Part shown: positions 7,781 through 15,151 of the stretch, piece after piece
Layout of the letters: each line of letters opens with the position of its first letter
Position numbering within the stretch: the stretch's first letter is position 1
The notes under the pieces: model-generated
What the model saw: only the letters and a program-made list of their open reading frames with translations
The model's database searches: none
Told to the model about the DNA's origin: nothing
Source of the DNA: Paenibacillus terrae
GTDB lineage: Bacteria > Bacillota > Bacilli > Paenibacillales > Paenibacillaceae
Length of the DNA: 51,475 nucleotides
Assembly (NCBI RefSeq): GCF_005217525.1
Contig: NZ_PNXQ01000014.1
Span: forward strand, 1 to 51,475
Direction: 5' to 3'
Translations under genes and position numbers: made by a program

Positions 7781-9147
7781 AGTTCCTCTTTTCTGCGGAA
7801 TTTACTGAGGTAAAGACAGTGGTCCAAAATATGCTCCACGGATGCTTTACCCTCCGCACGCAACGATGGATGTTGAAAAATAGATCGCCCGGGCTTGGAG
7901 TTGGCTTCGAACATCCATACCTTTTCCTGCTGGTCAATACCCAGATCAAATCCAATTTCACCCAGCAGATGATGGTGATGGTGCTCGATAGCTTCTGCGA
8001 GCGTAACCGCTGCGTTCTTGGCACGCTGAAGCACCTCGCCCGCCCGGTCTCCGAATACCCGGTTCAGCGCCTGCTCGGGTGTCATGAGGGAGCCGCCGTT
8101 TTTAATATGGGTCGTGACACTGCCGCGTCCGGATTTTTTGGCTCCAATTCCGACGACAACCCACTGGTTATTGCCATTCTTATGCATATGAAACCGGAAA
8201 TCAATCGGGCAATTGTCAATCTCAATCAGTTGGATACCCTGCTGAATGACATAGCCTTTCAACGACTGGCCCCGATTGGATTGAAGCATACGAAGCATGG
8301 AGTTAAAAGAGGTGAATCGCAGCAAGACATTGCTGTTTTTCTTTCGGTACCTAACATAATAGCCCTGCTTGGGAACATGAGAGAGACGGTAGATTCCTTT
8401 GCCAAGACTGCCTCCGCTTGGCTTGTAATAAGCAAATTGATGACGCTCCAGCATACCTCGGATACGTTCAGAGCTGGGATTCGTATACGATTCGGGGACA
8501 TAACGGTTAACCTCCGGATTGTTTTCCAGCAGATGATAGATATCCGATTTGTTGAAGAAGCTCCAGTTGAAGAAGGGAATCCGTTTGCGGGAAAAGCGTT
8601 CGCGCAGCTGATTGATCGCCGGGGAAAAATCAGAGCGGCGGCTCGGTAGCCGATTGTAAATCACGTCCGGTAAAGGAACGACTTTGCGTGAAAATACCCC
8701 GCTTGATGACAGGAAATAGCCGTTAATCGTATCGTTTTGCCAGTTGATATCCCGAGGAGTGAAGGCAAAAATATAAGATTTATTGCTGCCTTCCTTCAGC
8801 AGTTGCTTAATGAAGCCCGTGCGTGAGCCAAAAGGGCGGGTGGTGGAGGTGGTGCCGTCAGACAGCACACCAATCAACGGCCCGAGCTGTATATCTCCGT
8901 CCAGATTCCGCAAATAGATGGACCCGCTTTTAGGAACACGGATGGCATTACGCAAGCCTGAGGTCAGGTACAGATGGCGCCCCGCCTTTTGGATCGGTTT
9001 CACTGTGGCGGGAATTTGATCCTTACCGAGCCGCAGACGAATGGACTTGGTTCCGGATAATTTAAGACTTTTCAACAAGGCAGTGGATAAATACGCCACC
9101 TTGTCGGGCTGCTGTGAGAAATGCACATTGCAATGCGTTAAACTCAT
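7777..9147 (-). CDS. YheD-like ATP-grasp protein (spore coat-associated), copy C
   Basis: A 456-residue protein, the length of B. subtilis YheD. The first about 115 residues form an extra beta-rich domain (SIRLRLGKDQIPATVKPIQ up to QLGPLIGVLSD) not present in the shorter copies. Then follow PDVIYNRLPSRR, YYKPSGGSLGKGIYRL (ATP loop), YVIQQGIQL, DFRFHMHKNGNNQW, TTHIKNGGS, GEIGFDLGID and the metal-site MFEANSKPGR. AGGAGG lies eight bases before the ATG at 9147. It ends in a four-base overlap with copy D, so it is coupled. It pairs with D as a YheD-YheC couple, as A pairs with B upstream. Confidence 0.87.
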   Translation of the reverse strand: MSLTHCNVHFSQQPDKVAYLSTALLKSLKLSGTKSIRLRLGKDQIPATVKPIQKAGRHLYLTSGLRNAIRVPKSGSIYLRNLDGDIQLGPLIGVLSDGTTSTTRPFGSRTGFIKQLLKEGSNKSYIFAFTPRDINWQNDTINGYFLSSSGVFSRKVVPLPDVIYNRLPSRRSDFSPAINQLRERFSRKRIPFFNWSFFNKSDIYHLLENNPEVNRYVPESYTNPSSERIRGMLERHQFAYYKPSGGSLGKGIYRLSHVPKQGYYVRYRKKNSNVLLRFTSFNSMLRMLQSNRGQSLKGYVIQQGIQLIEIDNCPIDFRFHMHKNGNNQWVVVGIGAKKSGRGSVTTHIKNGGSLMTPEQALNRVFGDRAGEVLQRAKNAAVTLAEAIEHHHHHLLGEIGFDLGIDQQEKVWMFEANSKPGRSIFQHPSLRAEGKASVEHILDHCLYLSKFRRKEEL

Positions 9148-9159
9148 CTGTTTATCCTC

Positions 9160-10314
9160 CTATACCGTATGTTCAAGGGAGGCGCCCGCGCCCTTCGACC
9201 CCGTCGTTTTCGAATGAGTCATTAAATACCGGGCATATTCGAGCGGGCGGTTGACCGAATGGTAGGCGCACTCTGGCTGACGGGTCTGAAAGAAGGAGGC
9301 CCGACCCGGCCGGGAATTAACCTCTAATAGCCAGATGTTTCCGCTCCGGTCAATACCATAATCAATTCCCAGCTCGCCAAGGCGGCCATATCGTTCCTCC
9401 AGCGCCCCGGTAATGGTTAGGGACAGCGCCATCATCTGCCCGATGATGAGACGCGTGCTGTCCGCGCCATATTGTTCGCGAAGGTAGGGCTCTGACGGGT
9501 GAGCCTTGCCCCCTCCGTGCAGATTGGAAGTCAGGGTTCCTTTTCTGCCTTCTCTCACGGCAAATCCCGTCAGGCACCAGCATCCATTGCCGTCCTTTTG
9601 CATGAGCGCGCGGACATCAAAGGGATGACCGCTTTGACTCGTTAATTTCAAATAAGGCTGCACAATATAGGAGCGTCTGCGTACAATCCTGTCGACCCAT
9701 GACAATCCGTCATCCAGCTCGGAGAACAAGCGCCGGAACGGACGATTTCGGGAATCTCTGCCCTGCACGAGCAGTCCGGTGTCTCCATCCGAAAGCCGGA
9801 GATACAGCGTACACTTGCCATGCGTTCCAGCCTGGGGCTTCATAAATAGCGCTGAATGCCGATGTAGCCATTTCACAAGCTGAGCCGTGTCCTGGTAAGG
9901 CGCCGTAGGCGGAACAAAGGGACGCACTTCATCTATCGTGTGCAGTGCACGGTACACTTGCCATTTGCCAGGCAGGTTACGCGACCAGTAGATGAGCTTG
10001 CGTGATTCCTGCTCTGCCATGTGCTTCAGTGCATGCCCTGCGCTCTGACTGCTGTGAGTATGGAAACAGCGGTTATACACAATATCTGGCAGGGGGAAGT
10101 GGTCAGATGTCCATACTCCGTCGCGATAGGCATAACCTTGTATGGAGCGATCTTCGGGCGAAATTCCTTCGGCGGTAAACGCTACTACGTTGAGACCGGA
10201 GCGCTTGCCCAACAGACTTAGCCTGCGGCAAAACTCCGCTTCGGTAATCGGGGGAATCGCCGCCTGATTCCGGCTGACGAGCACGCCCAGCGTGTCTGAA
10301 ATGACAAGAGACAC
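9160..10314 (-). CDS. YheC-like ATP-grasp protein (spore coat-associated), copy B
   Basis: I place the start at GTG 10314 because AAAGGAGG sits nine bases upstream and the protein then begins MSLVISDTLGVLVS, matching how the other short copies begin; an upstream ATG at 10362 overlapping the previous stop by four bases is the alternative and would translate the ribosome binding site. The product is then 384 residues. It has FPLPDIVYNRCF, FMKPQAGTHGKCTLYL, YIVQPYLKL, VRALMQKDGNGCW, TSNLHGGGK, GELGIDYGID and EVNSRPGR. The ATP loop (THGKCT) is the most divergent of the five, where the others read GKGI or GRGI, so its activity may differ. Confidence 0.83.
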   Translation of the reverse strand: MSLVISDTLGVLVSRNQAAIPPITEAEFCRRLSLLGKRSGLNVVAFTAEGISPEDRSIQGYAYRDGVWTSDHFPLPDIVYNRCFHTHSSQSAGHALKHMAEQESRKLIYWSRNLPGKWQVYRALHTIDEVRPFVPPTAPYQDTAQLVKWLHRHSALFMKPQAGTHGKCTLYLRLSDGDTGLLVQGRDSRNRPFRRLFSELDDGLSWVDRIVRRRSYIVQPYLKLTSQSGHPFDVRALMQKDGNGCWCLTGFAVREGRKGTLTSNLHGGGKAHPSEPYLREQYGADSTRLIIGQMMALSLTITGALEERYGRLGELGIDYGIDRSGNIWLLEVNSRPGRASFFQTRQPECAYHSVNRPLEYARYLMTHSKTTGSKGAGASLEHTV

Positions 10315-10358
10315 CGATAACAGCCTCCTTTGGGAGCCGGACTCTGTAAGAGACGAAT

Positions 10359-11729
10359 TCATTTGAAACCGGCTGAATAGCAGCAATATTCAATCATTTT
10401 CTTTACGGAAGGACGGGTTTTCTGATCATTTAATGGCGTATTGTCATTTTTCGACGGCTTGGAGTTGACCTCCAGCAGCCAGATATGCCCCGTGCTGTCA
10501 ATCGCCAGATCAATGCCAAACTCCGCAAAATGGGCAGGAATGGCCTTCTCCACGCCGTTTGCAATTTCGAGCGCGGCTGTCTTCAGATGGGTTTGGCCGT
10601 TTGACTTGGTTAAGGCAGGCAGCGTGGTTTTGGCCAAGGCCTCCTTGACCGTGCTCAGCGTGCCACCTCGCGCCAGATTGGACACAAAATGACTGCCCCC
10701 GGCAATTCGGGCGACGATGGAGGTCACGGTCCATGCGCCAGAGGCGTTTTTCTGCACAAGCGCACGAAAGTCAACCGGACGCTTGCCGTGATCAATCAGG
10801 GTCAGGCCCTGCTGGAGCTGGAAGCGCGTCGTTTTCATTTTTCCTGCCATGCCTTTGTACAGCTTTTCGATGTTCGCATACGTTTGCTTTCGTGGTGCGC
10901 CGGCGGTAGTGGACAGCACGGAAAAGGCGCCATCGGCTTGCTTGGTAATGCGCATAATGCCTTTGCCCAGACTTCCCCGCACAGGCTTGAGAAAAACAGT
11001 GGGGTACTGGTTGCACATTTTTTTGAAGACCGCAAAGGTTTGCAACAAATGAGACTCGGGTAAATACTTGCGCAGGGATGAGTTGGATTTAAGCGCATCG
11101 AACACTTCATTTTTATCCAGAAACTTTTCATTGAAAATGGCCGTGCCGTACTGTGATTTTACTTCTTTCATAAAATGCTGTACGCTAGTTCTGTTCTCAA
11201 GTTTACGAGAGGTAAGCCGGTTATTGACGACATCCCCGGCGGGCATGACCGTCTTTTTCCAGCCTCCGTCATAGACCCATCCCTGAACGCGTCCGGGCTG
11301 GCTTCCGATATGCTCCGGGGTGAAAAAATACACATATGCTCCTTGTCTGCGGCATTCCCCGATCAGTTCACGGCAGAACAGGGTGATCGACCCGAAAGGC
11401 TTGTCGGGCTGTTCGGGATAGTCCCGACTGACCAGCACGCTAATAAGTGGGCCCACTCGAAGTGTCCGGCGTCCTCGGCTGTAGGTTACTCGCAGCTCAC
11501 AATTGGCATGAATTCCCATTTTGCGGGCCAGCACGCTTCCCACACGCAGGCCCCTGTAACGGGGTACCGATATAACGGTAACCTGCTGGCGGAACGAACC
11601 GAAGGCGAGCTGTACAGGGTGGCCTTCGGATATTTTCCATTTGCGAAGCAAGGACTCGCCAACCATGAGTACGTCATCCTGCAAGATGCCCGATCCGATG
11701 ATTTGAATCGTTGTTTTTTTGATGGACAT
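10359..11729 (-). CDS. YheD-like ATP-grasp protein (spore coat-associated), copy A
   Basis: First gene of the minus-strand operon, 456 residues from ATG 11729, which has GAAGGAG nine bases upstream (the open frame extends eight codons further). An N-terminal domain of about 125 residues (SIKKTTIQIIGSG, later RTLRVGPLISVLVS) matches that of copy C. The ATP-grasp part has FLKPVRGSLGKGIMRI, FQLQQGLTL, DFRALVQKNASGAW, SNLARGGT, AEFGIDLAID and LLEVNSKPSK. It is divergent from yheA at 11893 with about 160 bases between. The promoter for the operon must lie there; I could not identify a confident sigma-E or sigma-K site. Confidence 0.86.
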   Translation of the reverse strand: MSIKKTTIQIIGSGILQDDVLMVGESLLRKWKISEGHPVQLAFGSFRQQVTVISVPRYRGLRVGSVLARKMGIHANCELRVTYSRGRRTLRVGPLISVLVSRDYPEQPDKPFGSITLFCRELIGECRRQGAYVYFFTPEHIGSQPGRVQGWVYDGGWKKTVMPAGDVVNNRLTSRKLENRTSVQHFMKEVKSQYGTAIFNEKFLDKNEVFDALKSNSSLRKYLPESHLLQTFAVFKKMCNQYPTVFLKPVRGSLGKGIMRITKQADGAFSVLSTTAGAPRKQTYANIEKLYKGMAGKMKTTRFQLQQGLTLIDHGKRPVDFRALVQKNASGAWTVTSIVARIAGGSHFVSNLARGGTLSTVKEALAKTTLPALTKSNGQTHLKTAALEIANGVEKAIPAHFAEFGIDLAIDSTGHIWLLEVNSKPSKNDNTPLNDQKTRPSVKKMIEYCCYSAGFK

Positions 11730-11892
11730 CGTGGATCTCCTTCCAGGCAGCAACTTGATGTCTTAAAAGTAACGGGAAACGTGAAGGGGCTGTAATAGCA
11801 CTGATTCATCATATGAGGACATATATCCCTTGGTGATTGACGGACAATGTGAAATGTTTGCACGATGATTTGAATTGGAGGAAATAACGAAT

Positions 11893-12237
11893 ATGAATAT
11901 CTATGACAAAGCCCATGATTTGGCAAAAGCGTTGAAGGAAAGCAAAGAGGTGGAGGAAATTACGTCAGCGATGAAGCTAATTGAAACCGACCCGGAAGCC
12001 AAGAAAATGCTCGATGATTTCCGTGAGCGCCAAATGGAAGTACAGCAGCGGATGATGAGCGGTGATATGCCGGCACAAGAAGAGATGGAAAAAATGGAAA
12101 AGCTGTTCGAGGTGCTTAGCCTGAACCTGAATATCCGCCGTCTGTTCGACGCTGAACGCCGCCTGAGTGTGATTATTGAGGATGTCAACAAAATTATCGC
12201 AGACAGCCTTCAGCATTTGTACGGTTCGTCTCTGTAA
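11893..12237 (+). CDS. yheA: YlbF/YmcA-type protein YheA (UPF0342)
   Basis: A 114-residue, almost wholly helical acidic protein, MNIYDKAHDLAKALKES onward, matching B. subtilis YheA in length and pattern. The ATG at 11893 follows TTGGAGGAAATAACGAAT; the open frame a few codons upstream has no better start. Family members (YlbF, YmcA, YheA) are small helical proteins, two of which act with RNase Y; no such role is known to me for YheA. In B. subtilis yheA also neighbours yheB, yheC and yheD, so the context with the ATP-grasp genes agrees, although here it is divergent from them. Confidence 0.88.
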   Translation: MNIYDKAHDLAKALKESKEVEEITSAMKLIETDPEAKKMLDDFRERQMEVQQRMMSGDMPAQEEMEKMEKLFEVLSLNLNIRRLFDAERRLSVIIEDVNKIIADSLQHLYGSSL

Positions 12238-12309
12238 GTTTGTCTCATATTCCTTCCTGCCCTCTCATAGACTAGATACATAGAGTCACAGGGAGAGGAA
12301 GGGATAACA

Positions 12310-12594
12310 TTGGGTACTTTTAAAAAATGGAAACACGGCTTGTACACACTGATTGCGCTGGCTATGGTGCTTACCGCGTTGCCGCGCATTTCGCTTACGG
12401 GCGGATTGAACTGGGTCAACGGCTTCGGTATCGTATGGGTATTGTTTGCACTGCTTGTCATCGGAGCGAATCTTCACTTTTTGCTTGGTGTGGATGAGGA
12501 AAAAAGGAAAACGCTGGAGCGTGTGCGGCGGGCCAAAATGAAGCAGTGGCAGATGAAATGGGAAAAAGAAGCTGATAAAGGCAGCACGCTATAA
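12310..12594 (+). CDS. ytpI: YtpI-like small membrane protein
   Basis: A 94-residue protein starting with TTG at 12310, preceded by GGAGAGGAAGGG. It has two hydrophobic helices (about residues 11-28 and 38-58) and a charged, lysine/arginine-rich C-terminal helix (EEKRKTLERVRRAKMKQWQ). Size, topology and position just before ytoI match the YtpI family of Bacillales. Function is unknown. It is followed by a terminator, so it is probably transcribed separately from ytoI. Confidence 0.7.
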   Translation: MGTFKKWKHGLYTLIALAMVLTALPRISLTGGLNWVNGFGIVWVLFALLVIGANLHFLLGVDEEKRKTLERVRRAKMKQWQMKWEKEADKGSTL

Positions 12595-12654
12595 AAAGTT
12601 TCTTCCCGGCTTGTCATGAGCATGCTCTGATGCTGCCGATCCGTGATAGTTAAG

Positions 12655-12687
12655 AAGCGGTCTCTGTAACAAGGAGATCGCTTTTTT
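12655..12687 (+). terminator. Intrinsic terminator after ytpI
   Basis: A 10-bp stem (AAGCGGTCTC at 12655-12664 with GAGATCGCTT at 12674-12683, one G-T pair) followed by six T residues. Confidence 0.85.
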
Positions 12688-12744
12688 GCTATTTCCGGCT
12701 CTGATATGTCGTGATTAACGAGGGTCTAAAAAGATGGGGTTTTG

Positions 12745-12753
12745 TGCTATAAT
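12745..12753 (+). promoter_or_regulatory. Extended -10 promoter of ytoI
   Basis: TGCTATAAT is a perfect extended -10 (TGn plus TATAAT). No good -35 hexamer is visible 17 bases upstream, as is usual for extended -10 promoters. It lies about 45 bases before the ytoI start and just after the ytpI terminator. Confidence 0.75.
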
Positions 12754-12796
12754 AGATACAGAATGATACAGATTGAACGTTGGGGGTGTAACAGAG

Positions 12797-14131
12797 TTGG
12801 ATGGGCTAGATGAAGCAGTTACGAAGCATGAGCAGCTATTGCGTCATATCGAGCAGTTGAAAATAGGCTCCAAAATTTCTGTGCGCAGGTTGGCTAAAGA
12901 AATGAGTGTCAGCGAAGGAACGGCCTACCGAGCCGTGAAGGAAGCGGAGAACCTGGGAATTGTCATTACCAAGGAACGGATCGGGACGGTGCGGGTAGAA
13001 AAGCGCCCACGGGGGTTGTCCGAGCAGCTGACCTTTGCCGATGTCGTGAATATTGTGGAGGGACATGTGCTGGGAGGAAGCGAGGGGCTGGAAAAGCCCT
13101 TGCACAAATATGTCATTGGAGCGATGCGTGAAGAGGCTATGGCCCGATACATTGATGCAGGCAGCTTGCTGATCGTTGGTAACCGTGAGGATGCACATTC
13201 CCTTGCGCTAGAGCAGGGAGCAGGCGTGCTGATTACAGGCGGCTTCGGTACGAGCCGGGAGGTTAAGCAACTGGCGGACCAGATCAGTTTGCCGATCATT
13301 TCTTCGCGTCACGATACCTTTACGGTGGCCTCTATGATTAATAGAGCGATTTTCGACCGCTTGATCAAAAAGAAGATTATGCTGATTGAAGACATCGCGG
13401 CAGGTAAACCGAAGACGCAGACCTTGAAAATCAACAGTACCCTTACCGAATTTGAAGAGCTTTCGGTGACGACTGGAAATCACCATTTTGCGGTGGTGGA
13501 TGAATGGAACCGCCTGATCGGTATCGTCAGCCGCAAGGATGTGGAGGGACTGCAGCCCGAGCATACGATGGACAAATGCCTGATCCGCAATCCCGTAACA
13601 GTGACCTACCAGACCTCGCTCGCTTCGGCTGCGCAGATGATGGCGTGGGAAGGTGTGGATTATTTACCGGTCGTTGACCGCAACCGCAAGCTGCTGGGTT
13701 CCGTTACCCGGCGGGAGGTACTGGACGCACTGCGCAACGCCCAAAAGCAGCCACAGCTTGGCGAGACGTTCGACCAGCTCATTTGGAACGGATTTGCAGA
13801 GGAGCGTGATGAGGACGGATCATTATTTTTTCGGGGCTTCGTCATTCCTCAGATGGCGACCAATCTGGGTACCATTTCAGAAGGCGTGCTGGTCAATGTG
13901 ATGACACAAGCGGGCTACCGGGTGGCCAGAGACATGAGCGGAAAGGATTATGTGCTGGACAATCTAACGACCTATTTTATCCGCCCCGTACAGATTGAGG
14001 ATGCCATAGTCCTTCGTCCATTGTTGCTGGAAATGAGCCGCCGCACCTGCAAGCTGGAAATTACAATTTCACGGGAAAATCAATTGGTATGCAAAGCGGT
14101 GATGACGCTCCACTCCATTGAACACGGTTAA
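12797..14131 (+). CDS. ytoI: YtoI: HTH, DRTGG, CBS-pair and hotdog domain regulator
   Basis: The start is set at TTG 12797 because GGGGGTG lies eight bases before it; an upstream TTG at 12773 lacks a site. The 444-residue product has a GntR-like helix-turn-helix (SVRRLAKEMSVSEGTAYRAV), a DRTGG domain (about 65-185), two CBS motifs (about 190-310, with FAVVDEWNRLIGIVS and YLPVVDRNRKLLGSV) and a hotdog thioesterase-like fold at the C-terminus (GTISEGVLVNVMTQAGYRVA onward). This is the B. subtilis YtoI architecture. It probably senses an adenine nucleotide or acyl ligand and binds DNA, but its targets are not known. Convergent with ytrI. Confidence 0.88.
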   Translation: MDGLDEAVTKHEQLLRHIEQLKIGSKISVRRLAKEMSVSEGTAYRAVKEAENLGIVITKERIGTVRVEKRPRGLSEQLTFADVVNIVEGHVLGGSEGLEKPLHKYVIGAMREEAMARYIDAGSLLIVGNREDAHSLALEQGAGVLITGGFGTSREVKQLADQISLPIISSRHDTFTVASMINRAIFDRLIKKKIMLIEDIAAGKPKTQTLKINSTLTEFEELSVTTGNHHFAVVDEWNRLIGIVSRKDVEGLQPEHTMDKCLIRNPVTVTYQTSLASAAQMMAWEGVDYLPVVDRNRKLLGSVTRREVLDALRNAQKQPQLGETFDQLIWNGFAEERDEDGSLFFRGFVIPQMATNLGTISEGVLVNVMTQAGYRVARDMSGKDYVLDNLTTYFIRPVQIEDAIVLRPLLLEMSRRTCKLEITISRENQLVCKAVMTLHSIEHG

Positions 14132-14172
14132 TTTCCATATGTGTGTAGTAAGTGGAGTCGGAGTAGAGCAGC

Positions 14173-14670
14173 TCAATGACTTTCTGGAAGTCTTTCTTTT
14201 GCCTCCAGCCAAATTTGCAGCACACCTTCCATTACAAGCATCGTTTTGACCTGGATCGTATACTCCTTGTCACGAACGGTGTATTTTTTTTGGTGAAGCA
14301 GCATGCGTACCAGCTTGCTGTCGGAATCAATCTCGAACATGTCCCGGCCTCGCAGTACCTCCAAATCCCGGCTGACGCGGCGAAGAAGCTCCTTCAGATT
14401 AATAGAGTCAATTTTTTCGGCCGAGGTTTCTTCTGCGATTAATTTGATTTCTTTCACAACAGTCTGGCGTTTGCTGTATTTGCGCAGGGTTCTATTGTCC
14501 TCCTGCGCTTGCTGGAGCTGGAATTGCAGGTCCTGATTGTTCGTCCACAGCTCGTTGAAGCTGGCGTGCCAAATGGCATTGTAGACCATTGCCCCGGTAA
14601 TCATACCCAGCACGAAGACGGAGGATAATTGCATAAAAGGGCGCAGGCGCTCAAAGGGGGGTACTCTCAT
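14173..14670 (-). CDS. ytrI: Sporulation membrane protein YtrI
   Basis: A 165-residue protein: short basic N-terminus, one membrane segment (about residues 13-31, LSSVFVLGMITGAMVYNAI), a coiled-coil-like stretch (QDLQFQLQQAQEDNRTLRK), and a C-terminal soluble domain. The order ytrH-ytrI next to dnaE and the single-pass topology match B. subtilis YtrI, which is made in the mother cell and needed for efficient sporulation. AGGTGA lies eight bases before the ATG. The gap to ytrH is 12 bases, so they form one operon, read from the sigma-E type promoter upstream of ytrH. Confidence 0.88.
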   Translation of the reverse strand: MRVPPFERLRPFMQLSSVFVLGMITGAMVYNAIWHASFNELWTNNQDLQFQLQQAQEDNRTLRKYSKRQTVVKEIKLIAEETSAEKIDSINLKELLRRVSRDLEVLRGRDMFEIDSDSKLVRMLLHQKKYTVRDKEYTIQVKTMLVMEGVLQIWLEAKERLPESH

Positions 14671-14682
14671 GGTCGTTTCACC

Positions 14683-15012
14683 TCACGGCCGTCCGTTGCC
14701 GCACACCCACTTGACCAGCTCTGCACCCATATGAGCGCCTAAAAAGGCGAAAATCAAATACAATATCTGCTTAATGGCAGGCGACAAATTACCATCCAGC
14801 ATATTGCTTTCAATGACCCTGATCGGGTCCATCGTTCCCCCTACAGCGGCGGCAAGCGCCCATATTTTAATTCTCCCGGCAACCTCCAGCATCGTCTGGG
14901 TAGGCGGCTGAAGCGATACCACAGCTCCCATTCCGCCGAGCATGGCTCCCCCGAGCACGATGCCGAAGGCAATGAAGAAGTCGAGAATCGCTTTGGATAT
15001 AAAAGTGCTCAT
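14683..15012 (-). CDS. ytrH: Sporulation membrane protein YtrH
   Basis: The true start is ATG 15012, with AAAGGAGG eight bases before it, giving 109 residues; the longer open frame toward dnaE is not used. Three hydrophobic helices (about residues 8-30, 48-62 and 82-100) are rich in glycine, including LGGAMLGGMGAVV. Position beside ytrI and divergent from dnaE matches B. subtilis YtrH, a mother-cell membrane protein whose exact job is not established. A near-consensus sigma-E promoter lies about 65 bases upstream. Confidence 0.9.
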   Translation of the reverse strand: MSTFISKAILDFFIAFGIVLGGAMLGGMGAVVSLQPPTQTMLEVAGRIKIWALAAAVGGTMDPIRVIESNMLDGNLSPAIKQILYLIFAFLGAHMGAELVKWVCGNGRP

Positions 15013-15076
15013 GCTCTTTTCCTCCTTTAAGGTGTACGAATCAGGACCGCGCTTGTCCGCCCGGGTCTGTACTTTT

Positions 15077-15107
15077 ATTGTATGGGCGCTACCAACGCGG
15101 ATATGAT
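15077..15107. promoter_or_regulatory. Overlapping divergent promoters: sigma-E (ytrH) and sigma-A-like (dnaE)
   Basis: On the minus strand TCATATC (15106-15100), 15 bases, then CATACAAT (15084-15077) matches the sigma-E consensus KMATATT/CATACAMT at all but one base. On the plus strand the same segment reads TTGTAT (15078-15083), 18 bases, TATGAT (15102-15107), a moderate sigma-A promoter for dnaE. The minus element is strong; the plus one is plausible. Confidence 0.7.
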
Positions 15108-15151
15108 AAAATAGTTTGAAGAAAAACAAGCGGTGAAAGGAAGAGAAGCGC

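Noticed and set aside
11730..11892. Sigma-E or sigma-K promoter for the ATP-grasp operon
   Set aside because: CATATGAT on the minus strand near 11807 resembles a sigma-E -10 but lacks a -35 at the right distance, so I left it out.
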